From assembly GCA_900239685.1 (NCBI GenBank), contig OENT01000872.1:1-64000 (forward strand): 64,000 nucleotides of DNA, read 5' to 3'. Below are positions 25,601-45,078 of the stretch, piece after piece; positions within the stretch are counted from its first letter, which is position 1, and each line of letters begins with the position of its first letter. The notes below the pieces were generated by a model, which was not told where the DNA came from, made no database searches, and saw only the letters and a program-made list of their open reading frames with translations. The stretch comes from Rotaria macrura. Taxonomy: Eukaryota; Rotifera; Eurotatoria; Philodinida; Philodinidae. Made by a program: the position numbers and the translations under genes.

Positions 25601-28600
25601 ATGATTGCACGATCGATAACTTCCTGAAAACAAAAGTTTATCATTTGAATACGTTTAATTCAATTAGTAAACGATAGCTCTATGTTGAATTTTATTCATA
25701 TTGTATCAGTCTAGAAATCATATTGACATTATTGGACAAAAAATGAGTTGATCATTTCTAAAAGTAACTTTACTTCGATTGTCATTGAAAATCTATTGTT
25801 TGGCTTAGATGTGATTTGTTTTCTCAAGAATGATATACGCATACATTTCACAACTAAAGTCAAGTAAACAGCTGCTATCCTCAAAGTTATTTTTGAATAA
25901 TAAACTGTGTCCGCTTAATGATAACAGACATCCGTATAAAAATATCAAATGATATCAACCTATCTATTTATTAGTCATTCAGATTGATCACTGTGGATAA
26001 CTCAATAAGAATAAATGTGGATTTCTTATTTGCCAATAACATTCTTCATGATAACGACCTAACTATATGAATTACTCGCTTCATTTACAGAGGAATTTTT
26101 ATTATCGTCAATGAACGAGAACAATATCTTTCAACATTCAATGAAAACCTGTCTATCAAATTAATTCTGAATAAATCTGATATGGTATGTACATTGAAAT
26201 TGAATCGGTTATTCTTATAAGATAACACAGAATTAATCATGAACTATGATTAAATAAGACAGATCGTTTTTCAAATTTTGCAATGCTTCAAATCAAGACG
26301 AAGAATACGCAATAGTGCTTCCAATTACTATTTCAGGATTCCAATGACTTCGATAAACTTTTTTCTAATGATATTACGTCGCTAATGAAAAGCATATACG
26401 TAAGTCGCAGTGGAATCGAATAGACAATAGTTATATTTTTCCATGTAAATAACCAAGAAAAAGACACACATTCAATAACAAAGTTTTATTAGAGTTCGAA
26501 ATTTGAAGACTAATAGATCAATACTCAAAGATAAAATAGAAAATCAGGAGTGTCTTACTTCTATTTGTTTCTCTTATGACATAATTATTATCATATGGTC
26601 TTGGAAGTGTTTACAATTTCCTTTTTCAAACTTAGTCATGCCTTAAGCTATCATCAGTAAAATGAATCTTTCGAAGAATTGATAAAACCTAAAAAGTACA
26701 CGACTCGTGATGAACTTCATATATTATACTTGCATACGAAGATATTTTATTTTTTCTATTTATCATCATTGACAAAGATGTGTTACGAGATAGGAGAAAT
26801 CGGAAAAAAAACATCAAACGTGTTTGCTGTCTTTTCTTTCGCATTAATTTGATTAGATACGAGATGAAAATTTCTTATAGAATATACACTAATAATGCCT
26901 ATTGTTGCGATTAATATCATCGAAAAATTTATCAAAAACTACATGTAGAAAACAGAATAAGTACGATGAATGGTCAAATAACTAAAAGATTTAATCTGTC
27001 GGGACCTAAGAGTTGAAACATGAAGTTTCCATATGGAATGAATGGTTGTAGAACAATTTGTTTCCTAAGAATTGAATTACTTAAGAGTTAGTAACGACTC
27101 TTTGGTTTTCCATCGAACAACATCAAGCTCACGGAATTTCTGCGATAGTTCTTTCTCGAATCCACATTGACAAGTTAAATAATACTATTTTCATGTTTAT
27201 TTCCTCGACGTCTTTTTTCAGAATACTTTAGAAGACAACTGAGGCAATAAAAAATAAAACTATTCGACTTAGTCAAATTACCTGAACCCAACTAAATCCA
27301 AAATCGTAATAAACAAATCCATTTTGTGCAGGTGATGGTACCCAAAATCGATCTCTTACACGCTTCGTTGATGGTGTCAATGAAGCATTCTGACGAATTT
27401 TATATATTGTATTCGGAGGTAGTTTTGTATCATTTAAATGAACATTAGAGAAAACGACACTTGCTACAACAGTATTATTGTCATGATACGCTTGATGAAG
27501 AAAATATTCCACTAAATCATGTTCAGTCGAAAATCCTTTGTATACATTTAAATTAATTCCTGATATAAGACTTATCCAACTACAAGCGGCTTGATCAATT
27601 GTTGTTATTTGTTTCATATAATTGTCAATTGATGGATCACTTAAATTTTTCAGTACATCAACAAGCTCTTTCATTCTTGAATATTGTGATGCTGAACCAA
27701 ATTCTTGGATGAATTTTTTCATCTAAATAAAATATTCTCTATGAATTAAAATACGCCGATGAGTTTCTTTGTTAATTACTCGTCTTAAAGATTCAACTTT
27801 TTTTGCGGTACCATTCGCAAGAAAATATGTCTTGAGAACGTTTGACACATTTCTCCATTCATGTGCATATTTAGTTATTGTGTCAAGTAAAACGAACGTG
27901 GAATTCGCCTTTGATATAACTCCATTGATTAATGTTGAATTTGGCGCGTATAAAACAAGGGAATTTCCATAGAGAACATAAAATAGAAGACCTAATTGTC
28001 GTTGTTGATTATCTGATATTCCTAATTCGGCTGAAAAATCGACAAAGAACAGTGTTCATTCATTTTATTGTTGAACATGAGAAAACAAACCGAGATCAGG
28101 TAATTGATCGTTATTCATTTGTTGGTCGGAATTCAAATCTATTTTAGGCTTAATACCACAAATGGCTTCTTGCATTCCGAGCCATAATGGAAAAAAGCCT
28201 TTTTTATTTTTTAATTTATTCATGGCAACGGATTCCTATGAAAAAAAAAGTACAAAAAAAGCTAGTACTATATAGATTCGACGATTCATATCAATCTTGT
28301 TTTGGAAAAGGTTTCATTCTTACGCTCTATGACTGAATCGAATATTCACAGCATAGAAATTGTACATCATCGAAAAGTTAAATGCCATGAAAGAAACTTC
28401 AATAGATCTTTTGACATATTTTTTCAAAATTTATTTTCATAGTTTCCTGCGAATTTTTTCCCGTAGTTTGATGAATAAATTCAATTCATTGTTTATATTT
28501 TGTGGTATAAAAATCTACTCGTCAATGAAAAATTATTCATTGATGAATATTTGAAATTGTAAACGTATAAATGGGTTGCCGAATCCAATGTAAGTATTAG

Positions 28601-31600
28601 TAAAAACAAGAAAAGACATTGATTGACAAACAAAATGCTCATTAGTTTACGTTTAATAAATCAATAATGCGTATGTTACAGAAAAGAATAGCTTATGCTT
28701 GTTCTGGACTATTTTCTCGGTTCTGCATGTTTTCTCCGACATAGGAATCGATGAAGGCTGTTACCAAGGAAAACGACTTTTGATTGAAAAAGGAAATTAC
28801 AGTCTAATGAATGTATCGGCTCAAATCCAGTAATCATCTTTCATTCATGAATGTTAATCAAATCATGAAGTTCGCAATAAACTAAAATTGAACATGTTCT
28901 CGACATTGAAAGAATTGATCGATAATGGCGACAGCAGCTACGCTCGAAGGAAATTCGATGACATGATTTAATTCTTAGATCGTTGTCAAAATTGCTTTAG
29001 AAATAAGTCGAGCGTGTTTGTCTTAGAATAAAAAACGTCCACGAAAAAGTTCTCGCATCATTGACTCGATTATCATGGTCTGGCTAAAAGTTTTGGTTTC
29101 TACTGAAAAATTCTGCTCGAATCTGAGACAGTTTAATCGAACGAAAGCAATGAAAAGCTCAACTCTTTAGTAACCTATCTGCTTAAATCAGAAAAACACG
29201 GTAGCAAGTGAAATACAAGCTGTTTACTAGTTATCAGATAGATTTTCTTCGCATCCGAGTGAACGAACAACTCTTATGATTGAATGGACAAAGTGAAAAT
29301 GTCGATTAAACTAAATCCCGATTTCAAAAAATGAAATGCTATTCGAATCGTGATGCGATAGAGAATAGATACGCATACAAAACGAATAGCTGCAGATATA
29401 AATGAGATACATGATGAGAGTTTTGAAATTATAAAATCAAATTTCTTTTCAAAGAATAGTTCAACGTTTTTTTTTCTTTTTCTAGGTTGTAAAGTTGTTT
29501 CACTAATGGAAGTAAATTCATCATATTATATTACAATGAATACAAAAGAATGCCTCAATATTTAACTTGCTTCAATAAAATGATCGTTTATACAAATGAA
29601 TTCAGCACTTGACATCGCTTTCAAGGTTCTGTACGTTTCAACGTGTACAACTAGAATGAATCACTATTCCTCTTCTAGAATCACCTTGATATATTACATT
29701 TCAATTTCAACGAAAAGAAAAGAGTTACTCGCTATGATCTATCTGGAAGATTGAAATGTCAAAAATAAAAATGATCATCTTTCAAAATTTTCATTGATTA
29801 ATCAACAAAAATCTATCTATTTACCACATTGCCAGATAATGCTACAGTTGGCGGTGATGATGATGATGATGCTGACGTGTCAGTATTATTCTGATCATTA
29901 ATGTAACAAGAATTTGTTCGAAGCAGTTTAGCAAGTTCATACAAATCGTTTAAACCTCGTTCGAACATCGCATATTTTTCAAGCTGAGAATATTAAAGAA
30001 ACGTAGATAAAAACAGTTTCATTACTTATTTTTCATTCCTACTTGAGTAACATAATCTTGAAATTGAAATGTTATTGAAGATAATTGTACACGTTCTAAT
30101 TGAAACTAAATGAATTTATTCAGAATTTAAATGATACAAAGAAAAACAAAAGAAAAGCAAAACTTTACCACATCAACAATGTCATCATTGGATGTTGAAT
30201 TCATGAGAATATCTGATAAATTTTGATATTGTTCGTCGCTCATGTTACATAGACGATGTTGTAAATCCGTCTAAACTCAATTTCAATGCATTGCGGAAAA
30301 ATCAAATATTTGCAAATACTTTATTGATGGCTGTTGAATTGAATTGAAAAAGTAAATCGAACTTTTCTCTTGAACAAAAAACCTCTCTCAATGTTTGTGG
30401 ATGAAAAATGATTGTCTAAATTCATGAAAACAAATCTTTAACTTGTAGCGAACGTTATGTTTCAGTTACCCGAGTGACTTTTGCTACTGTCAATGCTTCA
30501 TCCTTGGTTAAACTTTCAACAGAATCCGTTAACATAGTCTTTGCCATTAATTTTTGTACACTGTACAATTCTTGTGGTGAAAGTGATGCTTGTAAAAGAG
30601 GATAGTATTCAAGAAGATTAAAATTTTCTTGATCATTGTTATTCGAACCATGTGTTGAATCTTGAAATAATGGTAATGGGAGATTTTGTATCTAGTTTAA
30701 GAAAAAAACATAATAATAATAAAAACAACCAATGAATTCCTTTTATGATATTACAGACATGAGCAATTGGGTTAGAAAGAATAAGAGAAAAAAGTGTTAT
30801 TCGAGTGCGAATATGTATGAAAGAGACAGAAAAATGATTATTACTGGTCAATCTTCAGTGTGGTTAAGAAGTTTTCACCTACTGTTAAATCTCTCTTTTT
30901 TCTTTGCTGAAAGAAATATATATATATATATTATATGTACACTTGCACATTCAATATAAACTATGTCGTTCTACTCTAATTCATTCTCTTACTTGATCAA
31001 CAGGCACGACTGTATTCTGTAATATGTTTTCACATTCTTCATTTGTATAATTAAGTTGAGTAACGAAAAATGAACAAATACTTGTGAGATTTTTTGTCCA
31101 CGAATAGGTTAAATTAGACAATGAATCATAAATGAACGCTGGACGATCAATTAATGTTTCGTACATGTCAGGTAACGAATCAATATCAAACATAGAAAAA
31201 TTTTGTGTAAAAAATGGATTCGTTCGAGATATTCGATCGATAGTTAATAGCATATTTGTCGATCTTAAACAAATGAAACTGATCTCTTTTCTATGTGAAT
31301 CGAATTCGAATACATACGTGCCATTTGGAAAAATACTAAAACCTTGTTCATTACTTGGCCCTGTTTTTGGACAAAATGATTGAAGAATAGAAAAAACTCC
31401 TGCAGATGGAAATGGTGTAGCACGATATGTAACATCAAGAAAATTCGGTGTATAATTCGCTAAATGTAGAATGGAGAAATTGTAGTACTCTTCGTCTTGA
31501 CTGCAATTATTTAAAATTACTTTGTGGATGGAATGCTGCTTGTTGAGTTTTTCGTATCGCAGTCATAACAAGGAAAAGAACCAATGGAATGATCAGTTCG

Positions 31601-31738
31601 AATAAAAGCACAAACTAGATTGAAGAAGAATTTCATTCCTAATAGAAATTATTTTTCTTCAAAGTAACTTACAGGACTGCGCTTTTTAAGGATGTAATTC
31701 TTCCATAAGAGTACTTTAAGCTGATGAAGAAAAAGCAT
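13671..31738 (-). CDS. ABCA-type full-length ABC transporter
   Basis: A membrane lipid/sterol-exporter family protein. The start ATG 31738 opens with [13 protein letters not shown], the hallmark ABCA N-terminus. Exons read from 31738-31673, 31614-31318, 31263-30993, 30691-30470, 30270-30169, 30105-30043, 29983-29825, 28235-28091, 28030-27780 and 27722-27282 (first extracellular domain). Exons 25623 to 24414 carry the first membrane domain, 23885-22757 NBD1, 21762-21378 its linker, and 21231-20272 the second extracellular domain. 19031-18445 is the second membrane domain, and 17297-16453 plus 14259-13671 are NBD2. NBD1 has [24 protein letters not shown] and [12 protein letters not shown]2 has [19 protein letters not shown] and SHSMEECE, but its signature is LSLGN, not SGGN. 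Six introns exceed about 1 kb while the rest are about 50-90 bp. Phase conflicts occur near 31500 and at the 21378/21231 junction. The paralogue within ABCA cannot be named. Confidence 0.9.
14260..16452 (-). other. 2.2-kb ABCA intron splitting NBD2
   Basis: A GT/AG intron between TSH and SMEECE of the second nucleotide-binding domain. It contains a small inverted repeat near 14527-14615 (AATGCCCGAGAGT versus its near-complement) and an antisense protein-like fragment ending at 16034. It is much longer than the typical introns here and probably grew by insertion. Confidence 0.75.
15882..16034 (+). pseudogene. Protein-coding remnant antisense in an ABCA intron
   Basis: A 50-residue open frame ending with TAG 16032-16034 has strongly protein-like content: charged, with a helical stretch [20 protein letters not shown] near the C-terminus. 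The frame is closed by a stop just upstream (15879-15881), and the preceding sequence (15690-15880) is open in another frame. This fits a frameshifted gene or retrocopy. The family is not recognised. Confidence 0.35.
19402..19608 (-). CDS. Small open frame in an ABCA intron, unrecognised
   Basis: A 68-residue frame from ATG 19608, on the same strand as ABCA but inside its intron 20271-19032 and unrelated to ABCA sequence. Base composition is less AT-rich than the rest of the intron, and the frame contains mixed hydrophobic and charged residues (for example [19 protein letters not shown]). It could be a fragment of an inserted gene or a nested small gene. There is no domain assignment. Confidence 0.25.
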   Translation of the reverse strand: MSKIQITTVGVLNIIHMMDLIETVTVLRRGMHVLYFQGDNIYGQFLIGNDTFFSIAHHGKFTNRIISH

Positions 31739-31811
31739 GTTCATACGAAATTTTATTGGCTAGATTACTTCATCTAGAACAAAAATAACATTATATTTAT
31801 ATATTTATCTT
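31739..31811 (-). promoter_or_regulatory. 73-bp LIN9-ABCA gap with trans-splice-like acceptor
   Basis: Only 73 bp separate the LIN9 stop (31812-31814) from the ABCA ATG (31738). Within it the minus strand reads TTATTTTTGTTCTAG, a pyrimidine-rich tract ending in AG at 31775-31774, 36 bp before the ATG. There is no upstream LIN9-side donor to pair with it in cis. This is the arrangement expected of a downstream operon gene receiving a spliced leader. Confidence 0.4.
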
Positions 31812-34794
31812 TTATAGACTAAAGTATGTTTGATTAATAGAAGAATTAGCAGTCTGTTGATCGTTCGTTTCTGATTGAATATGAAGAAATGCTTGTAATG
31901 AACCGAGACCAGGACGACTGTTCAGACCAGATTTAAATTGAGTGACACTACTCTCTACACATTGTTTGTAAGTTCTAATAGAAGACACAAGAGCAAACTT
32001 ATCATTATACAAAACTAAATAGAAAAATTTCATACGTCAAAAGTGATGGATGAATAAATTTTTTAAAATTTTCATTGGCTTCATCCAGTGCATGTAATTC
32101 CAGAAAAGATCCTTCACTTTCAGAAAACTCCTTTGAAAATAAAGAACATAGAAAGAGACAAACAGAACTCATCATTAACAAACTTTCATTTGAACAACTA
32201 AAGCAACAAGTTTTTTAATTAATTCAAGATTTCCTTCATTTATAACCATGGGTGGAATCTATAGAATAGAATTAATTCTTATTTCATGTTTTCTTTTCCC
32301 TGTCTACATACGTTAAGTTTATTAACCAATTCTTGTGCTATTCGCTGTGATCTTTCACATACAAACTTCGTATCATTAAACACGACAAGTAATTGTTCAT
32401 CGGTAACGATCTTAATTGAAAGATAGATAAAAAATAGTTTGTTAGAAAATTTATCTCTTTTAAGTACTACTTCTCGACAGATGTTATTTATTTCATCAAT
32501 AAATTTAGCTAAATATTCATTTAATTTCGACAACCATTGAATTAAATGTGCGTAATCTCGTCGAAAAGCATCACTTAATGGTATTTGTCTACTAATCTAA
32601 ATAATTGAGTAATCAGGGTAGAAATCAAGAAGAGTAATAACAGAACAAAACGGATTCATACTTCAAATTCTGCTTGATCGTTCATTTTACGCAGACTATC
32701 TATAGAGTCACGTTTCGCACATAGTATCCGTGATACGCGAATCTAAAGGAGAAACAAGAAAATTATTCGTATTCTTATCAATTAAAATCAAGCAAACATA
32801 CAATAAGATATAACAGCCGATCAGGTATTTTAGTCATGACGTCTGTTTTCATTGACGTATCATCGTCATCTATCGCTGGAAAATTTTCTTCGTTATCACT
32901 AGTTGAATACTCCTAAAAAAATCTGTCGATGTAAAAACAACAGGAACAGAAAAAGACGTTTTTTTCTTATACTTTATCATTTTCACCTAGCTTGATAGTT
33001 TTTAATTTATCACCAAGGACGACACGCTCAGGTGGCTCGGCTGACTTAAGTAAAGAAAAATAAAGTTAGCTTTTCTTGAATATATTTTCAATTTCTCTAG
33101 CATACCATCACATCATAATCATTCACACTTAGTAAACCAATAGTTGAATCATCAAATAATATTTTGTATAATTGGCTATTAGTTTCATCTCGAGACATGT
33201 ATTGCCCACAGTATAAACCGTACTGGAGTGATTGACATAGTCGCACTAAATAGATGAATCTCTTATTGTTTTTATCATTGAAATCGAGAATGAAAACGAA
33301 ACAAACCAACAACACGAGAGCCTATTGGAAGCGATGGAATAATTAAAGATGGAAGATTATTTAGGAAGATTTTTTCTGATTGATAATGTGTTTTTGTTTC
33401 GTGTTGAAGAATGCGAAGTAAATTTCGCTGTTTCGACAATTTGATTCGTTCATTTTGAAGATATGATGATGATAATCTATTCAAGATAAAGAAGAACAAC
33501 AAAGAGAAACCTCTTACTCTGTATTTGTTCCCTACTAATAAAAATTACCTTCGTGGTTTACCGAATCGGCGACGAATCAAATTCCATTGATGACGCGTTA
33601 GTTCTATTTTTTTCCTTGAATCATGGTTATTATTATTAATAAGGTCGGGAAAAAAATGTTCCATGCAATTGTCAAATTCATTATCCGTTGCAAGTAAACA
33701 CCTTTATTAAGGAAGAAAAAAAACAGTACCGATGCCGGTTGAATTCACGTATAGTGCTCTAGTTTGAGATCACTTATAACAAGAATATAGAAAAATGAGA
33801 GACGAACGAGGAAAAAAATTTTAATTCTTCTAGTAGGGAAAACCGATGGTACACGCATACGACTCTCTCTGTTTAGTCGATGTCGAAGTGAAAGGAAAGA
33901 AAGTAAAATTTTAAAGTCGAGTGTTCTGATATTGTTATGATTGAAAAAGAAAGAAAGACAGAAAGAAAGAAAGAAAAGAGACAAGTGACATTACATTTTG
34001 AAATACTTTTGAAATCCTTGGACAAAATCAAGGATCTTTTATCGAGCTTCATATTGAATACATCTACTGATTTTTATCAACTGTTGAAGGACATCTTACA
34101 ATGTTTAGTCATTAGAAATACTTGTTTGATATGTGACCTATGTGTCAATGGTAATCAACAGTTTATTTAACCATCAGAATAATTTCGATATTTATGCGAA
34201 AAAAACGCCGACTGTTACTTACTGTGTAGTCAGTGAAATCGATCTATCTCTATGAAAAAAAATATTTGCTTAAACTAATCTTTTCTATGCATATCTATTG
34301 TCAGAAAAACACAGTGTATACATGTGAATGCTGAAAGCAGAATAAGTAATTTTTCTTCTGAAGTCTATAAAAGTAAATACTTCTCATAGAGCTTAGTCTT
34401 TTTCTAATAAAGCGAGCCACTAATCTTATTCGGCTTTTGTTTTCTTTCATCGTCAATGATTAATCAAGTGTGTTTAATGCTAACATTAGCAAAGTATTGA
34501 ATTTTTTTGTCAGTAAATTTTTACGATAAGAAAAACGGAAGTCTTCATTTTCATAGACTACCCTGGATGAAAAAAACCAGATGAATTTACCTATCCATGT
34601 CGGAATAAAACCATTCACATATCATCCATCGTTGTGCTTTTCCATTCTGTAGAAAATGTTTTAAATCATCGACATTCATTCTCTATAGGAAATTTTAAAT
34701 ATTTACATTAAAACTCAAATAAATAAATAATAAACATGCTAACCAGTGGGAACTTTAGGGATTTATTGAATAGTACGTCGGCTGTTGTTGTCAT
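31812..34794 (-). CDS. LIN9: LIN9, MuvB/DREAM complex subunit
   Basis: A core subunit of MuvB, the nuclear complex that with E2F/Rb-like or B-Myb partners represses or activates cell-cycle genes. Thirteen exons join in frame to 475 residues: 34794-34744, 34682-34591, 33701-33549, 33476-33307, 33245-33106, 33044-32973, 32912-32802, 32742-32662, 32596-32471, 32410-32312, 32258-32184, 32130-32036 and 31974-31812. The DIRP region is clear: WMICEWFYSDMDR, the acidic NEFD segment, and RRRFGKPRR at about residues 35-100. It is followed by IGSRVV and a Tudor-like stretch (LYCGQYMSRD ... VNDYDVM). A C-terminal helical region matches LIN9 (RVSRILCAKRDSIDSLRKMN; GLGSLQAF). Human LIN9 is a little longer at the N-terminus, so an upstream exon is possible. 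Intron 2 (889 bp) is unusually long. Confidence 0.92.
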
Positions 34795-35172
34795 ATTTAA
34801 CGTATTGATAATGAGACAGGAATCAGTCGACGTACAAACCTACGATGGCAAGTAGAACGCTGTCGTTCTTGTCTCTCTTATTGAGTGAATTTCTAGACCA
34901 TTCATATTTTTATTTTTCTCCTCCGACTAAATCAATATCGAATTTAGGCATTTCTTTTCTAGAAAACAGATCTCAAACGTTTTGTATATCAATCATAAAG
35001 AAATTTGGTTCGTTTCTAATGCATTACATTGATAGTTGCGCTTTTCCATTCTGATTGGTCGAATAAGATAATAAAGAGCGAAAATAAGAAAGAACTGTTC
35101 AAACAAAGCACTAGGCGATCAGAAAAAAACTTCATTCGTAACAATATTTATCTTCATATCAAGTTCGAAAAC
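34795..35172. promoter_or_regulatory. Divergent LIN9/MCM2 promoter
   Basis: 378 bp between the two opposed start codons, so it must serve both genes. Motifs seen include a CCAAT box in reverse (GATTGGTC, 35052-35059). CHR-like hexamers are TTCAAA (35099-35104, reverse of TTTGAA) and TTCGAA (35164-35169). A GCGC core sits in TTGCGCTTTTCC (35036-35047) but is not a full E2F consensus. CCAAT plus CHR is the classic layout of DREAM/MuvB-controlled promoters in animals. Function here is inferred only. Confidence 0.55.
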
Positions 35173-42206
<7,034 letters not shown>

Positions 42207-44012
42207 ATACGTAACTGAACATTATTAGATAGATAAATAATCTCTATTTTTTTGCACTCATATTCGTTCATACCTATAAATATATATATATAAATAGATA
42301 TATCAGATATTTTTCTGTATTACACACTCATGATGTTTATTTTTCTTACATGGAATAAAAATAAAATAGAAATCTTAATGTGTATCGAGCTAATTGACTA
42401 CAAATGATGAATTCCATTTTCTTTTCTTTCTTATTTTGAATAATACATCAATCTGGTTTTTATGGTCAAGTGATTAATTAGAAATTTCTCGTGTGGATAC
42501 TGCTCTTCGATGAGCACTTGGAATCACCGCGCATTTCAAAACTAAATATTGACTCGTCCGAGTAGATGCCTTATTTATTGAAGAAAACATACTCGAACTA
42601 GAAAGATTCTGTTTTATTGTCAAACGAGAATGGTGACGTACGATATCTCTGTTTCTTTGCAAGCTAAACTCTGATACAAAGGATGAAAGTTTGAGTGGGA
42701 ACCTTTATTTTTCAAGATCGAGTTCATTGCCAAAGTTGATTTAATCAACAGAGTAGGTATTGATTCGATTCTCAACGTTACGTACGAATGAAAACTAAAT
42801 GATATTCTTATTCTGATAACATCTGCCATTCATGTCTGACGTTTTCCAAGCTTTTCTCAATGAATAGAATAAAAGTTTCTTGAAAGAAAATCGTCAGAGT
42901 TTCCTGTCTAGAACCATGATAACGATTTCCGTTCTCCCTCTCAAGTATCTGACTTGAAATTCTGATAGATTCAAGTCCCTCCTCTTTTGGCTTAACGAAA
43001 ATACGTTTAGGGTTCATCAGAAATAAATAGATGCATGTGTTTTGGAATATTTTTTCCGTATTCATCATGTTTATCAGATAAATATTTCAGGACATATCAG
43101 AATAGAGCAAAGATTTTATTGACCTTTTCCACTTGTTCTAATTGAGTTACGGGTAAAATTTTGATTGTTTTTTTTTTCACCGGATCGACAGCGATTCCGG
43201 TGACTTGTGATCAATTTATTTTAAAACTTGATGCTGTTCTCTTATTCGAGTGAATTAAATTAATAGATGTTGACACATCCTTTTTATACATTGACAATTT
43301 GATTTGTCGTACGACTTATTTGTGTTGATGAGAGAAAGAATTATTTAAAATTTCGTTGGTCTTTCAAGATTAATTGTGTTCGATCATGTTGGTCATTGTG
43401 ATGAACTTATTTTGACAAAAAGCTTTGTTTTTTACCGTTTGTCTAAAAATTCTTATTAGTATTTTGTGGAAGAAAAACAAATCATATCACCGACATTCAT
43501 TAAATAGAGTCATGCATTGTGTCAAGATAAAATCAATAATCCGTTTCACGGTTAGTTGACTCTTGAGAAGTTTTAACTTTCTATGCAGAAATTTAGACTC
43601 AGATGCGTTCTTTTCGTTGTATCTCAACAATAGTATGTCGGCGTGCTTCATCGACTATTTAGAAATACTGTAATGGGTTTAATTTTGTTCAATACAATTC
43701 CCATTATTGCAGTATTAGCAATATTCAATTTCTATATGAAATAGTTAAATCTTTAATAAGTACAATCTATCGGCATCTAACGACAACTACACAAAACGTT
43801 TCCGAATATAGAATATATAGATACGATGATTTAGATTTGCGATTGAAAAGAATCGACACACATCAATCGAACACTAACAAAGAGATATCAAACAGATTTT
43901 CTAGCTTCTTACTATTGATTGTGCTCAAGCCAATAGTCATAAACCGAAAATCAACGATTGAATTTTTAAGTTCGCCTTGAATTTATTTCTACACGTGCAA
44001 AGCTCAACTAAA
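42207..44012. other. Intergenic region downstream of MCM2
   Basis: The start holds the MCM2 3' end, followed by AT microsatellite-like sequence (about 42280-42300). On the minus strand, 42474-42829 has modest open frames that could be exons of an unknown gene, but no family or convincing splice structure was seen. The last few hundred bases are the upstream region of the phosphodiesterase gene. Confidence 0.45.
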
Positions 44013-44546
44013 ATGGGTTATTCTCTTTGGCTTCTTCCACCGACTAATTCTAAAATAGCTACATCTCTCGCTGCTGTCATACAATCTCTTGGTTGTTCAT
44101 TTGCACCACATATTACACTGACCACAAAAATTCCGCTTACTGTACCTGTGGAAGATATCAACTCATCTCTGCACAGTTATTTCACGAGACATTCTCTACC
44201 TGATGTTTACGTGAGTTCTTTGGATACAGGATCAGAATTTTTCAAACGGATATTTCTACGATGTCACAAAACTGATTCGCTTGTTTCACTTGCTCGTTTT
44301 TCAAAACAAACATTTGTTAGCAATAGTGATGACATAGAGCAATGGACAAATGATTATGATCCACATATCTCATTGATTTATGCTGATAAACAAAATTGTG
44401 ATGATCAAGAATTAATTACACGAATTAATACTTCAACATTAGTCGATAAAGCATGGCAAGGTGGAAAAATTCAACTAGTCGATACAAGTGGAAAACTCTC
44501 AGAATGGAAAACAATCTTAGACTTCGATATTACTACAAGTACATAG
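44013..44546 (+). CDS. 2H-phosphoesterase, cyclic phosphodiesterase-like
   Basis: A 177-residue intronless protein. Two H-x-T/S motifs spaced about 100 residues apart define the 2H superfamily: HITLT at about residue 33 and HISLIY at about residue 124. The opening YSLWLLPP and the overall length match the cyclic phosphodiesterases that open ADP-ribose 1'',2''-cyclic phosphate or 2',3'-cyclic nucleotides. ATG 44013 (MGYSLWLLPP) is used because the longer frame upstream starts only with a TTG. A cytosolic role in RNA or tRNA-splicing by-product metabolism is inferred from the family. Confidence 0.8.
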   Translation: MGYSLWLLPPTNSKIATSLAAVIQSLGCSFAPHITLTTKIPLTVPVEDINSSLHSYFTRHSLPDVYVSSLDTGSEFFKRIFLRCHKTDSLVSLARFSKQTFVSNSDDIEQWTNDYDPHISLIYADKQNCDDQELITRINTSTLVDKAWQGGKIQLVDTSGKLSEWKTILDFDITTST

Positions 44547-45078
44547 TCTCTTTTTCAGTGAATTTAACAATCTAATTAAAGATCAAAATTCACAAGAGTG
44601 AAAAATTAAAACAATATTATCTATTAACTTTCTTTAAAATGACTAAACTTGAATGTTCCTATGGACAATCTAGGTTGTGAAACATAAGTTAATCAATATT
44701 TAAAATTGAACTTCATTTTATTTCACAGAATATTTAGAAATATGAAAAAAAAAACAGACAAGATTGACTGCTTTCTCAGATATTTCCTAATCGTGCACTT
44801 ATTTTTTATTTTGCATCGACTAAGTTTCGTTCAATTCGAGCTATGATTTATATTGATGCAGTTAAATCTATCATCTTGGTGAACGCTAAATTTTTAATAA
44901 CAATCTATTCGAATGAAACGAAAGTGTTTAAACAACAGAAGAATCATTTCGTTTATCAACGACTCTATGGAATAAGGTTCAATTGAAGTTGAGAAGACGA
45001 GCTTTTGGTGTCTCAATTCATTTAGATCATAATATAGAATGAAATCAATAAATGAGTCAAAAGTGTGTCAATCTACAC
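44547..45078. other. Intergenic region upstream of hAT-like element
   Basis: AT-rich with no frame of note. The terminal eight bases (45071-45078, ATCTACAC) are the left target duplication of the following element. Confidence 0.6.

Noticed and set aside
28360..28554. Plus-strand 64-codon frame in an ABCA intron
   Set aside because: AT-rich chance frame with Phe/Ile/Leu/Lys bias, antisense to the gene and without family.
33937..34170. Plus-strand 77-codon frame in LIN9 intron 2
   Set aside because: Begins in a simple GAAAGAAAG repeat and shows no protein-like conservation; likely chance.
34845..35054. Plus-strand frame in the LIN9/MCM2 promoter
   Set aside because: Low-complexity Ser/Leu/Phe string with no family; the region is better explained as the divergent promoter.
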